Assembly (NCBI RefSeq): GCF_000620065.1
Contig: NZ_JHVI01000016.1
Location: 29,838 to 93,837 of the forward strand
Length of the DNA: 64,000 nt
From: Meiothermus cerbereus DSM 11376
GTDB taxonomy: Bacteria > Deinococcota > Deinococci > Deinococcales > Thermaceae
Direction: 5' to 3'
Below are positions 17,627 to 25,190 of the stretch, piece by piece; position 1 is the first letter of the stretch; each line of letters begins with the position of its first letter. A program made the position numbers and the translations under genes. The notes beneath the pieces were generated by a model. It saw nothing but the letters and a program-made list of their open reading frames with translations, made no database searches and had not been told where the DNA came from.

Positions 17627-19225
17627 ATGGCCAGTAACCTTTCACCTGGCGAGCTGGCCCAGGCCTTTCGTTATGCGACCGATTGGTTTGCGGTCTATGT
17701 AGAAGAAGTGAACGCGCTCAACGTTTATCCGGTACCCGATGGCGATACCGGTACTAACATGCACCTCACCCTACAGTCGGTGCGACGGGAGCTCGACCTG
17801 GCCGACACCAGCAAAATGAGTGAGGTGGCTCGAGCCATCAGCTATGGTTCGCTGCTGGGTGCCAGGGGCAACTCGGGGGTCATCACTTCCCAGATTCTCA
17901 AGGGCTTTGCCGAGACCATTAAAGATGCGGCCATGCTTTCGCCTGCCTTGCTGGCCCAGGCTTTCGAGGAAGGCTCCCGTATGGGCTACAAGGCGGTGAT
18001 GAAGCCTGTAGAAGGCACCATCCTGACCGTTTCGCGTGGGGTGGCTGAAGGCGCGCGGGAGGCTTTGGAGAAAGGAGCCGGCAGCCTCGAGGAGGTTCTG
18101 CAGGGGGCTTTGTTGAGAGGCCGTGAAGCCTCCGACCGTACCCCCGAGCTGCTGCCGGTGCTCAAGCAAGCTGGGGTGGTAGACGCCGGAGGGGTGGGCC
18201 TGCTGCGTTTTATCGAGGGGCTCGAGGGTTACCTCAAGGGCTTGCCCCTGCCCGAACCGCCCAAAATTGAGCGCTATGCCCAGACCGCCTTTGAGGAAGA
18301 AGAGTTTGGCTACTGCACTGAGTTTTTGATGGAGGGTGTGGCCGAATCCATCGAGAAAATCCGTGAAGCGGTTTCGTCCTTTGGCGACTCACTGCTGGTG
18401 GTGGGGGCCGAGGGCTACGTCAAGGGCCACATCCACACCAACGACCCCGACGGGCTGCTGGCCAGCGTGGCCCGCTACGGCAAGATGATCCGCACCAAGG
18501 TCGAGGACATGTCCCAGCAGCACACCGAGATCCTCTCCATGGCTGGGGCAGTCGACGAGGCGCCACCCCCCACCGGTCTGGTGGTGGTGGCCAACGGCTG
18601 GGGGCTGGTCAAAGCCTTCCGGGGTTTTGGGGCGCGGGTTGTGGCCGGGGGTCAGACCGCCAACCCCAGCGTGCAGGACATCCTGGACGCCATTCGAAGC
18701 CTGCCCAACCCCGAAGTAATCGTGCTGCCCAACAACAGCAACGTGATTATGTCGGCCCAGCAAGCAGCCAGCCTGGCTGAGGGAAAGACCGTACACGTCA
18801 TACCCACCCGCACCATGGGCCAGGGGCTGGCGGCCAGCGTGCTGTACCAGCCTGAGCTGCCCTCGAGCGAGCTCCTGCCCGAGATGGAAGAGGCCTCTAG
18901 ACGAGCCGCCACCCTGGAAGTCACCCGGGCCAGCCGGAGCGTGGAGATAAGTGGGGTCAGCGTGACCGAGGGGCAGCCCATCGGCTTGCGTGATGACAAG
19001 CTGGTACTGGCAGCCGATACCCCCGAGGATGCCTTATTTAATCTGGTCAGCCTGGCGGTTCAGGAAAATGAGCGCGAGATACTCACCATTTTCCACGGCC
19101 CCACCCTTACCAAAGAAACCCTGGATGCCCTGACGGCTCGAGTTTCTCAGGCTTTCCCCGAGCTTAGCCTCGAGGTTCATCCGGGTGGGCCTGACCTCTA
19201 CGACTACCTTGCCGTGCTGGAGTAG
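17627..19225 (+). CDS. fakA: fatty acid kinase ATP-binding subunit (DAK2/DegV-like fusion)
   Basis: 532-aa protein with an N-terminal DhaL/DAK2 kinase domain. Its nucleotide and metal site NVYPVPDGDTGTNM is at about 30-43, and LLGARGNSGVITSQILKGF follows. A middle linker domain and a C-terminal DegV-like region (VIVLPNNSNVIMSAQQAA) complete it. FakA phosphorylates fatty acids presented by a separate FakB protein, feeding exogenous or recycled acyl chains to phospholipid synthesis. No fakB is in this window. The gene ends just before a strong terminator, closing a two-gene operon with the Asp23-type protein. Confidence 0.9.
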   Translation: MASNLSPGELAQAFRYATDWFAVYVEEVNALNVYPVPDGDTGTNMHLTLQSVRRELDLADTSKMSEVARAISYGSLLGARGNSGVITSQILKGFAETIKDAAMLSPALLAQAFEEGSRMGYKAVMKPVEGTILTVSRGVAEGAREALEKGAGSLEEVLQGALLRGREASDRTPELLPVLKQAGVVDAGGVGLLRFIEGLEGYLKGLPLPEPPKIERYAQTAFEEEEFGYCTEFLMEGVAESIEKIREAVSSFGDSLLVVGAEGYVKGHIHTNDPDGLLASVARYGKMIRTKVEDMSQQHTEILSMAGAVDEAPPPTGLVVVANGWGLVKAFRGFGARVVAGGQTANPSVQDILDAIRSLPNPEVIVLPNNSNVIMSAQQAASLAEGKTVHVIPTRTMGQGLAASVLYQPELPSSELLPEMEEASRRAATLEVTRASRSVEISGVSVTEGQPIGLRDDKLVLAADTPEDALFNLVSLAVQENEREILTIFHGPTLTKETLDALTARVSQAFPELSLEVHPGGPDLYDYLAVLE

Positions 19226-19247
19226 GCCCAAACCCCAGGTATAGGTG

Positions 19248-19276
19248 CTGTCCGGTGTGCAAACCGGACAGTTTTT
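19248..19276 (+). terminator. rho-independent terminator after fakA
   Basis: CTGTCCGGT and ACCGGACAG form a 9-bp perfect stem around a short GTGCAA-type loop and are followed by TTTTT. It starts 23 nt after the fakA stop. Confidence 0.9.
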
Positions 19277-19589
19277 GCATCCCGGCGTTACGGACTATGC
19301 CCCACACGTAATGTAGCCCCACTGATTTGTGATTGGAAAAACACGTGCAGTACGGCATAAATGCTACATTTTGAGCCGCAAATCCTGTCAGGCAGATGTC
19401 ATGTTTAAAGATGAGAAATGTAAAGGAGTGCTTTAGGTTGGACTCATAAAACAGTGAGCCAAATAGGCCTTGTTAAGCAAGTAAATAAAAGACTCCCCGA
19501 ATAAACCACATCTAGACGGCCCGGCTAAATGAGAGACGTAACGCCTCTTTCTAAGAGAACCTGAGAACTACCCCCTAACCTCGAGGTGT
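19277..19589. other. intergenic region without a recognised gene
   Basis: About 310 bp of comparatively AT-rich sequence between the fakA terminator and the 3D-domain gene. I looked for a c-di-AMP-type riboswitch because such elements precede wall-lytic genes in other phyla, but saw no convincing core. Only weak short hairpins near 19525-19560 are visible. Confidence 0.5.
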
Positions 19590-20027
19590 ATGAGATGGTT
19601 ACTGTATTTGCGAATTCCAATCCTGATCCTGCTGATTGCAGTGTTTGGATTAAGCTGGGCCCAGGCCCCCCGGGTGATGACCCTCAAGGCTACGGCCTAC
19701 ACCTCTTCGGTGCGAGAGACCGACAGCACGCCCTTCATCACTGCCACGGGTGCGCGCACCCGTATCGGCATCATCGCGGTTAGCCGGGATATGCTGCGCG
19801 AACTGCCCTATGGTTCTAAAGTGATGCTCGAGGATCTGGGCACCACCGGGGGCAAGGGCAAGGGCCGCTTCAACTACCTGTTCAAGGATCGGGTTTTTGT
19901 TGTGGAAGACACCATGCATCCCCGCAAGCGGGAGCAGCTCGACGTCTGGCTCCCCGACCGGAATACCGCCATTCGCTTTGGGGTACGCAACGTTCGGGTC
20001 ACGGTGATTCAGCGGGGCCGGGGGTAA
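19590..20027 (+). CDS. secreted 3D-domain (double-psi barrel) protein
   Basis: 145-aa predicted exported protein. A signal or anchor helix of about 20 residues (LRIPILILLIAVFGLSWAQ) is followed by a 3D domain of the YocH/MltA-C/RlpA barrel type. It contains LKATAYTSS, a GIIAVSRDMLPYG-like central part, and the acidic hallmark region VEDTMHPRKREQLDVWL. The 3D domain supplies Asp residues in peptidoglycan-cleaving or stationary-phase wall proteins. This makes a cell-wall role likely, though no partner domain is attached. CGAGG lies 7 nt before the ATG. Confidence 0.82.
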   Translation: MRWLLYLRIPILILLIAVFGLSWAQAPRVMTLKATAYTSSVRETDSTPFITATGARTRIGIIAVSRDMLRELPYGSKVMLEDLGTTGGKGKGRFNYLFKDRVFVVEDTMHPRKREQLDVWLPDRNTAIRFGVRNVRVTVIQRGRG

Positions 20028-20235
20028 GGCCAACCCTACCCGGAGCACGCCGCTAAGGGTGAGCGCGGATGTGGGCGCCCCTCAGGCAGGGCGAGGTAAG
20101 ATGGTCGGGCCTGGGGGCGTAGCGCTGGGATTGTTGCACCGCTAAAGCACATCTGCTGCTGAAGTAGCTGGGGATGCTTTGAAGCTGCAAGCATCCATGG
20201 CAAAAACAGCAGGGTGCCCGACCCTCACCAACCCT

Positions 20236-21363
20236 ATGCGGTTCATCTGGTTTCTTGCATCACGCTACCTGCGTCACCGCCGCACCCAGAGCCTCATCAG
20301 CCTGCTGGGGGTGGCGGTGGGCATTATGGTGCTTACCACTGCCCTTTCACTTACCAATGGCTTTATTAAGGGGCTGGTTGAAGCCACCCTTAAGGCCGTG
20401 CCGCACATCTACCTGCAAAGCCTGAACCCTGAGGAAAGCCCCCCACCTCCCCCCCACCCCCAGGTAGTGGGCCAGGCCCCGGTGCTCCTGACCAAGGCCC
20501 TCCTGACCCGCCGGGCTGGGGCGGGCCGCAGCGCAGGGGCCGACTTTGCCACCCTGATTGGGCTGGGGGACGGCGGAGAGGCAGTCTACCCCGAGCTCGA
20601 CCTATCGCAGCTAAAGCCCGGTGGCATCGTGCTGGGCAGTGCCCTGGCCCGCAGCCTGGGGGCCTACCCGGGCGACAGGCTTTTTCTGGTTTCCATCAAC
20701 CAGAAGCGCATCGAGCTAAGGGTGGTGGGCTCGTTTCAGACCGGCAACTACCTTCTCGATGCGGGCTTCGCCTTTACCACCCTGCAGGATGCCCGCGAAC
20801 TGATGGAAGCCCCCACGGCCCTCTCGGGCTATCAACTCCGCCTGCGTGACCCTGAGCAGGCCCCGCAGGTGGGGCTGGCCCTGGCTGGGCGGCATTACTT
20901 CCCCCAGACCTGGCAGTCCAGCAACCGCACCCTGATCGAACAGCTGGCCCTGCAAAAACGGGTGATTGGTATCGTGGTCTTTTTGATTGTGGTGGTGGCG
21001 GCCTTGGGTATGGCCAGCGTACTGGTGCTTACGGTCATCGAGAAAACCCCCGACATTGCGCTGCTGCGGGTAATGGGGGCCAGGGCCAATCAGGTGGCGG
21101 GGGTGTTTGCGCTTCAGGGCTTGGTGCTGGGCACGCTGGGTATCGCTTTGGGCAACCTGCTGGGCTTTGGCCTCTCCAGCTACTTTGCCTGGCGACCTGT
21201 AGAGATTCCGGGTGAGCTTTATTTCCTCACCCGCCTGCCGGTGGAGATCAAGGCTTCAGACTTTGTCTGGGTTTCGCTGCTGAGCTTGCTGGTGGTGCTG
21301 CTGGCTTCGCTTTTGCCGCTTTGGCGGGCTTTACGCATCAAACCAGGTGAAGTGTTGCGTTAA
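20236..21363 (+). CDS. ABC transporter permease, LolE/MacB-like
   Basis: 375-aa inner-membrane protein with an N-terminal helix (LISLLGVAVGIMVLTTALSL), a periplasmic domain of about 200 residues and three C-terminal helices forming the FtsX domain (VVAALGMASVLVLTVIEKTPDIALLRVMGA). This layout is that of lipoprotein-releasing LolC/E or MacB-type mechanotransmission permeases. No ATPase gene is adjacent, so its LolD-like partner must be encoded elsewhere. The ATG at 20236 fits the usual N-terminus FLASRYLRHRR; the longer frame from 20179 is unlikely. The leader is AACCCTATG rather than a Shine-Dalgarno. Confidence 0.85.
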   Translation: MRFIWFLASRYLRHRRTQSLISLLGVAVGIMVLTTALSLTNGFIKGLVEATLKAVPHIYLQSLNPEESPPPPPHPQVVGQAPVLLTKALLTRRAGAGRSAGADFATLIGLGDGGEAVYPELDLSQLKPGGIVLGSALARSLGAYPGDRLFLVSINQKRIELRVVGSFQTGNYLLDAGFAFTTLQDARELMEAPTALSGYQLRLRDPEQAPQVGLALAGRHYFPQTWQSSNRTLIEQLALQKRVIGIVVFLIVVVAALGMASVLVLTVIEKTPDIALLRVMGARANQVAGVFALQGLVLGTLGIALGNLLGFGLSSYFAWRPVEIPGELYFLTRLPVEIKASDFVWVSLLSLLVVLLASLLPLWRALRIKPGEVLR

Positions 21364-21391
21364 GGTTATGTCAACCCCGCCTGAGGCTTTC

Positions 21392-21507
21392 AAATGTTTT
21401 TGATTTGTTCTTTCTTTGGGGCCCCGCCTGAAGCGTGGGTGGCAACGGCTCGAAAAGCTAGGGTGCTCTGGCAATCCCTAACGGAACGATTCAGGCGGGT
21501 ATTCACA
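21392..21507 (+). repeat. R1 interspersed repeat (R1-c)
   Basis: Well-conserved copy: AAATGTTTTTGATTTGTTC tail, GGGGCCCCGCCTGAAGCG, the GGGTGGCAACGGCTCGAAAA centre, and ACGGAACGATTCAGGCGGG at the right. It lies 30 nt after the LolE-like gene. An extra CCCCGCCTGA half-site precedes it at 21375-21384. Confidence 0.85.
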
Positions 21508-21606
21508 CCGGCTGGATACATGGGCCAGCGCCGGTGCTTTGGCCTAGGGCCCCAGAGCACAAAGCCAAGCAGGCTCGAGGCCCGCATGGGCGCTTAGACT
21601 AAGGGT

Positions 21607-21894
21607 ATGTTTGGCTTTTTTCGCAAACCTGATGAGCACCTCCAGCGCGAGGGCGATACGGCCTTCCGGGTACGGGTTCGCACAGCGCGCAATGGCGATA
21701 TTGTGGAACTGCGGCTTACCAAGGGCAACGAGATTTCTGCCTCGGACGAAGGAGGGTACTATGTGCGTAAGATTATCGTGTCGCCACAGCATCTGGATCG
21801 GGCTGTGCTGGAAATTTGGTTCGACCACGCCTACCGCCCTAAACGCAAGCTGGTGGAGGGTGGCGAGCTGATTCCCATCCGCGATTGGACATAA
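21607..21894 (+). CDS. hypothetical 95-aa protein
   Basis: Small acidic/basic mixed soluble protein (MFGFFRKPDEHLQREGDTAF...) with alternating short strands and no family I recognise. It ends LIPIRDWT. TAGACT at 21595-21600 stands 6 nt before the ATG and may be a -10 box for a leaderless message; there is no Shine-Dalgarno. It converges with the NYN-domain gene and shares the terminator region with it. Its codon usage resembles that of its neighbours, so I regard it as a real gene. Confidence 0.6.
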   Translation: MFGFFRKPDEHLQREGDTAFRVRVRTARNGDIVELRLTKGNEISASDEGGYYVRKIIVSPQHLDRAVLEIWFDHAYRPKRKLVEGGELIPIRDWT

Positions 21895-21919
21895 AAAACC
21901 CCTACCCTGGAGGTAGGGG
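21893..21919 (-). terminator. terminator between the hypothetical gene and the NYN gene
   Basis: CCCCTACC (21899-21906) and GGTAGGGG (21912-21919) form an 8-bp stem. The A-run at 21893-21898 becomes a U-run on minus-strand RNA, so it terminates the NYN-domain transcript and overlaps the stop codon of the plus-strand gene. Confidence 0.8.
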
Positions 21920-21939
21920 CGCATTCGCTGGGAGAAGGA

Positions 21940-22512
21940 TTACTGTAGCTCGTCCTCGAGGTTGTCCATCAGCCGTTGGGCAAGGCTGCTTTGCTCCTCG
22001 CTGGTGAAGCCTTCATCGCTGCTGCTGGGATAACTGCGCCGCCCTCCTCCGGTGCGCTCGAGCTGGGGTTGCAGCTCGCGCAGGTCTAAGTAGCGGTCGC
22101 TCTGGTTGCGCAGCTCGAGGTCGGTGAGTTCGGGTACGCCCAGCAGGTGAATCTCCTTGCCCTGGGCCCGCAAGGCCGAAAGGGTGTGGGACAGGTCGCC
22201 CGAACCGCTGGCTACTACAGCCCGCTCCCAGCGGGGTGCGGTAATGAGCAGGTCGGTAGCAATCATGGCCTCGAAGCGGGGGTCGCCATGGGTTTCGCGG
22301 CTGCGAACGGTGTAGCCCATAAACACCAGCGCATCGAGGAATTTTTGCTGACGTTCATCGTTGCTATCGGTGACGGGCGCATAGTAGAAGGCGTTGTAGA
22401 GGTCTTCGGGTTTGGAAAAAACCCCAATCGCCTTCCGGTGGTCAATGTTCCACCCCAAACGCTTGGCCGCATCGTACATGTAGGAGCCGTCAATAAACAA
22501 AGCCGTCTTCAT
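21940..22512 (-). CDS. NYN/LabA-like PIN-fold nuclease-type protein
   Basis: 190-aa protein of the NYN (DUF88/LabA) family, PIN-like predicted ribonucleases. Acidic signature positions are present in ALFIDGSYMYDA at the N-terminus, in MIATDLLI near the middle and in VASGSGDLSHTLSALRAQGKEI. The usual SGDGDF is SGSGDL here, so one acidic residue is replaced. The C-terminal 40 residues are polar and probably disordered. It could act in RNA turnover or in binding only. It is divergent from a small unknown gene and ends at a strong terminator. Confidence 0.82.
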   Translation of the reverse strand: MKTALFIDGSYMYDAAKRLGWNIDHRKAIGVFSKPEDLYNAFYYAPVTDSNDERQQKFLDALVFMGYTVRSRETHGDPRFEAMIATDLLITAPRWERAVVASGSGDLSHTLSALRAQGKEIHLLGVPELTDLELRNQSDRYLDLRELQPQLERTGGGRRSYPSSSDEGFTSEEQSSLAQRLMDNLEDELQ

Positions 22513-22566
22513 CGTCTTTTGTCTCGCTTCCTGGTTTGCGGAGGGGCCATCCGCTACGCTAGATGC

Positions 22567-22896
22567 ATGCTACATCTAGACGGCCCAATCTACTATATCG
22601 GTGCGCTCGAGCGACCGTTGGTGATTCAGACAGGGCCACCCCTAGCTCTGCTCTTTACATCATGCGATATTGCCTGTCAATTTCCAAGCATCGTAACGGA
22701 TTTGGCAGGTCTCGAGGTGCAGGCCGCCTGCGACTGGCGCGCAAAAGAGGAGCTTTTCAAGGCCTTGCTGTGGCAGGGTGTTGAAGTCTATCTGCTAAAC
22801 CCCGATCCCCGCAAACCCCTGCAAGCAACACGCCATTCGGTGCGGGCCGCGCTGATTTACATACACAGCCACAAAAACCAGACCGCCTGCCTGTGA
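22567..22896 (+). CDS. hypothetical 109-aa protein divergent from the NYN gene
   Basis: Starting at the ATG at 22567 (MLHLDGPIYYIGALERP), this frame encodes a compact mixed alpha/beta protein with two Cys, a DWRAKEELFKALL helix and a C-terminus AALIYIHSHKNQ. It has no recognised family. It begins about 55 nt from the divergent NYN gene. An overlapping frame from 22563 is less protein-like, and the same frame is open further upstream only as a shadow of the NYN gene. Confidence 0.5.
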   Translation: MLHLDGPIYYIGALERPLVIQTGPPLALLFTSCDIACQFPSIVTDLAGLEVQAACDWRAKEELFKALLWQGVEVYLLNPDPRKPLQATRHSVRAALIYIHSHKNQTACL

Positions 22897-22997
22897 GTTT
22901 GCAATACGCACCTCAAGCGTTTGGCTCGGCCCAGCGTTACACAAACTGGGTACAAGACTGTGAAAAAAACTTGACCTTAGCCCTGAACCGTGCTCCT

Positions 22998-24026
22998 CTA
23001 AACCTCCAAAACCACCTTGCCAAATACGCTGCGTGCTTCCAGTAGGCGGTGTCCCTCGGCGGCCTGGCTGAGGGGCAGGGTTGCCCCCACCACAGGCAAT
23101 AATCGCCCCTCCTCAACAAACTTCAGGATAGGGAAGAGGCGGCTTTTGGAGGCCATAGTGGAGCCAAAAATAGAGAGCTGACGGTAAAAGATGTGCGAAA
23201 GCGGGGTGGTGGCCTCGTAGCCTGAAGAGGCGCCTACCAGGCTAATCCGCCCACCCCAGGCGGTGGCCTTAATGACCCCCTCCCAGTACTGGGCTCCGGT
23301 ATGGTCTACCACCGCGTCGGCGCCTTTGCCTCCGGTAAGCCTGCGAACTTCTTTGTGCCAGTCGGGCTGGCTGTAGTTGACCCCTTCATCTGCGCCCAGG
23401 GCTTTGGCTTTGGCCAGCTTTTCTTCGTTGCTGGCAGTGGCGATAACCCGTGCGCCGTGCAGCTTGGCGATCTGAATGGCCGCTACCGAGACCCCCGAAC
23501 CCGCAGCCATGACCAGCACATCCTCGCCAGGCCGAACCTGTAGCTTGTCCACTACCATCTGCCAGGCGGTCAGGAAGGTGAGGGGCAACGAAGCGGCCTC
23601 GAGCCAGCCCAACCCAGCTGGCTTGGGCAAGATGTTGGCCGAAGGAACCGTGACCAACTCGGCATACCCGCCCCAGCGGTGTTCACCCAGAATCTGGTAC
23701 TCAGGACAGAGGTTATCCTGCCCGCCCAGACAGCGCTCGCACCGACCACACGAGACCCCTGGGTTCACCACCACAGCATCCCCAGGTTTTATACCGCCAA
23801 CACCAGCACCTACCGACTCCACCTCGCCAGCAATGTCGCACCCCAGAATGTGGGGTAGGGGAAGCCTGGGGCTGGCTACGCCCTTGCGCACCCAGATATC
23901 GAGGTGGTTGAGCGCCACCGCTTTCACGGCAACCCGCACCTGCCCGGCTTCCAGTGCTGGGGGGGCAATTTCGCCATAGCGCAAGACCTCCGGGCCTCCC
24001 CTGGACTCCATCCATACTGCTCGCAT
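22998..24026 (-). CDS. zinc-type alcohol dehydrogenase / quinone oxidoreductase family protein
   Basis: 342-aa MDR-superfamily oxidoreductase. It shows the GroES-like N-domain with LNHLDIWVRKG, a GCDIAGEVESVG strand, a structural-zinc lobe CGRCERCLGGQDNLC, and a Rossmann domain with AAGSGVSVAAIQIAK. It would reduce or oxidise an alcohol, aldehyde or enone with NAD(P)H. The start at 24026 (MRAVWMESRGGPEVL) is the family norm; an upstream extension overlaps argB and is a shadow. It lies 31 nt downstream of argB on the same strand, but a functional link is not evident. Confidence 0.88.
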   Translation of the reverse strand: MRAVWMESRGGPEVLRYGEIAPPALEAGQVRVAVKAVALNHLDIWVRKGVASPRLPLPHILGCDIAGEVESVGAGVGGIKPGDAVVVNPGVSCGRCERCLGGQDNLCPEYQILGEHRWGGYAELVTVPSANILPKPAGLGWLEAASLPLTFLTAWQMVVDKLQVRPGEDVLVMAAGSGVSVAAIQIAKLHGARVIATASNEEKLAKAKALGADEGVNYSQPDWHKEVRRLTGGKGADAVVDHTGAQYWEGVIKATAWGGRISLVGASSGYEATTPLSHIFYRQLSIFGSTMASKSRLFPILKFVEEGRLLPVVGATLPLSQAAEGHRLLEARSVFGKVVLEV

Positions 24027-24057
24027 GGGGCGATTGTGCCATCTAATGCTGTGGCCG

Positions 24058-24819
24058 TCAAACCACAATCCGCGTGCCTGCTGTGCCCTCCAGAACCCCT
24101 TGCAGGATGCCCCGGGCACCCCTGGCGACGGTGGCCCAGGGGGCGCCCTTACGCAGCGCGTTCAGGGCGGCTTCGACTTTTGGAATCATGCCACCGGAGA
24201 TCGTGCCTTCTTGAATTAAAGCCTGTACCTGTGACTGGCTAAGCTGTGGAAAGCGGCTCGAGGGGTCTTTGGGGTCGCGCAGCACCCCCACCACATCGGT
24301 CAGGAAGATGGCCGGCAGGTGTAGCGCTCCGGCGATGGCTCCAGCGGCGGTGTCGGCGTTGATGTTGAGGGGGCCCTGGGGGTCGAGGCCGATGGGGGCC
24401 ACCAGGGGGGTGAGTCCAGCTTGCAACAACTTTTGTAAGGCATCGGTGTTGACCCTGACCACCTCGCCCACCCGGCCCAGCATGGGGTCTAACAAACGGG
24501 CCTGAAGCAGCTCTGCATCCCTTCCGGTCAAGGCCAGGCTGAGCCGCCCACGGCGAGAAAGCCCATCGGCAAGGTGCTTGCCCAGGGTGGTGAGAACCAT
24601 CTCCACCACTTCCATCTGTTCGGGCGGGGTAATGCGCAACCCCTGATGAAAATGGGTTTCGAAGCCCATCCGGTTCAACCACTCGGCAATTCGGGGGCCA
24701 CCCCCGTGTACCAGCACTAGGGGCCCGGGATAGGTGCTTATCTCATCGAGCAGCTCCCCTGCTTCCTTGAGACTACCCCCGATTTTTACCAGCAAAGCCT
24801 GTTCCATATTGACAATCAT
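24058..24819 (-). CDS. argB: acetylglutamate kinase (ArgB family)
   Basis: 253-aa amino-acid kinase that phosphorylates N-acetylglutamate in arginine synthesis. It has the phosphate loop VKIGGSL, the VLVHGGGPRIAEWL loop, the substrate region RITPPEQMEVVEMVL, NINADTAAGAIAGAL, and the C-terminal FLTDVVGVL and GGMIPKVEAAL motifs. Thermaceae also carry a paralogue (LysZ) that acts on LysW-bound aminoadipate, so the alternative is possible, but this gene stands apart from lys genes. The start is either 24819 or ATG 24807 (MEQALLVKIGG); neither has a clear ribosome-binding site. Confidence 0.85.
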   Translation of the reverse strand: MIVNMEQALLVKIGGSLKEAGELLDEISTYPGPLVLVHGGGPRIAEWLNRMGFETHFHQGLRITPPEQMEVVEMVLTTLGKHLADGLSRRGRLSLALTGRDAELLQARLLDPMLGRVGEVVRVNTDALQKLLQAGLTPLVAPIGLDPQGPLNINADTAAGAIAGALHLPAIFLTDVVGVLRDPKDPSSRFPQLSQSQVQALIQEGTISGGMIPKVEAALNALRKGAPWATVARGARGILQGVLEGTAGTRIVV

Positions 24820-24844
24820 ACCCAGCGCGGGGCCTTTGCTCGGC

Positions 24845-24873
24845 TTGACATGCCCCTAAGCGGATGTTACCCT
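24845..24873 (+). promoter_or_regulatory. promoter of tRNA-Val
   Basis: A consensus -35 TTGACA (24845-24850) stands 17 bp before TACCCT (24868-24873). Transcription would start near 24880, about 27 nt before the mature tRNA. Confidence 0.8.
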
Positions 24874-24906
24874 TTTGAGTGCGCTTGCGTGAGCAAGTAG
24901 ACAATT

Positions 24907-24981
24907 GGGCGATTAGCTCAGCGGGAGAGCACACGCTTCACACGCGTGGGGTCGTAGGTTCAAATCCTACATCGCCCACCA
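24907..24981 (+). tRNA. tRNA-Val (anticodon CAC)
   Basis: 75-nt cloverleaf including an encoded 3' CCA. The acceptor stem GGGCGAT pairs with ATCGCCC, the D stem is GCTC/GAGC, the anticodon arm CACGC-TTCACAC-GCGTG gives anticodon CAC (reads GUG), and the T arm is GTAGG-TTCAAAT-CCTAC. It stands alone with its own promoter and terminator. Confidence 0.97.
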
Positions 24982-24994
24982 GCACCAGGACGAG

Positions 24995-25026
24995 AAAAAC
25001 CGGAGTCGCTAAGGCTCCGGTTTTTG
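24995..25026 (+). terminator. terminator after tRNA-Val
   Basis: AAAAACCGGAG and CTCCGGTTTTT form an 11-bp stem with a 9-nt loop and a T-run, 13 nt after the tRNA. Confidence 0.93.
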
Positions 25027-25153
25027 CTTTATACCCCCAAAATCTTTCCATCGGGCCAACCCCCAAAGGGGTAGGGGCTGCGTGATGCTGTGCACATGGG
25101 CTCGAGGTTGGGGCGGAGATTTTACTGTTATGGACAGAAAATAAAAGCCCCAC

Positions 25154-25182
25154 TTTGTGCTTCTCTCGCAAACCTGTACAAT
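25154..25182 (+). promoter_or_regulatory. promoter of mreB, leaderless type
   Basis: TTTGTG (25154-25159), a 17-bp spacer, and TACAAT (25177-25182). The -10 ends 8 nt before the mreB ATG, so transcription should begin at or next to the start codon. There is no Shine-Dalgarno. Confidence 0.7.
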
Positions 25183-25190
25183 AAAGCGCT

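Noticed and set aside
19277..19589. Riboswitch before the 3D-domain gene
   Set aside because: No conserved core of a c-di-AMP or other known riboswitch was seen; only weak hairpins.
22147..22566. Upstream extension of the 109-aa gene frame
   Set aside because: It is antisense to the NYN gene; the real start is more likely the ATG at 22567.
19508..22586. ACATCTAGACGGCCC occurring at 19508 and 22572
   Set aside because: A 15-base match is expected by chance a few times in a 64-kb window, and one copy is coding.
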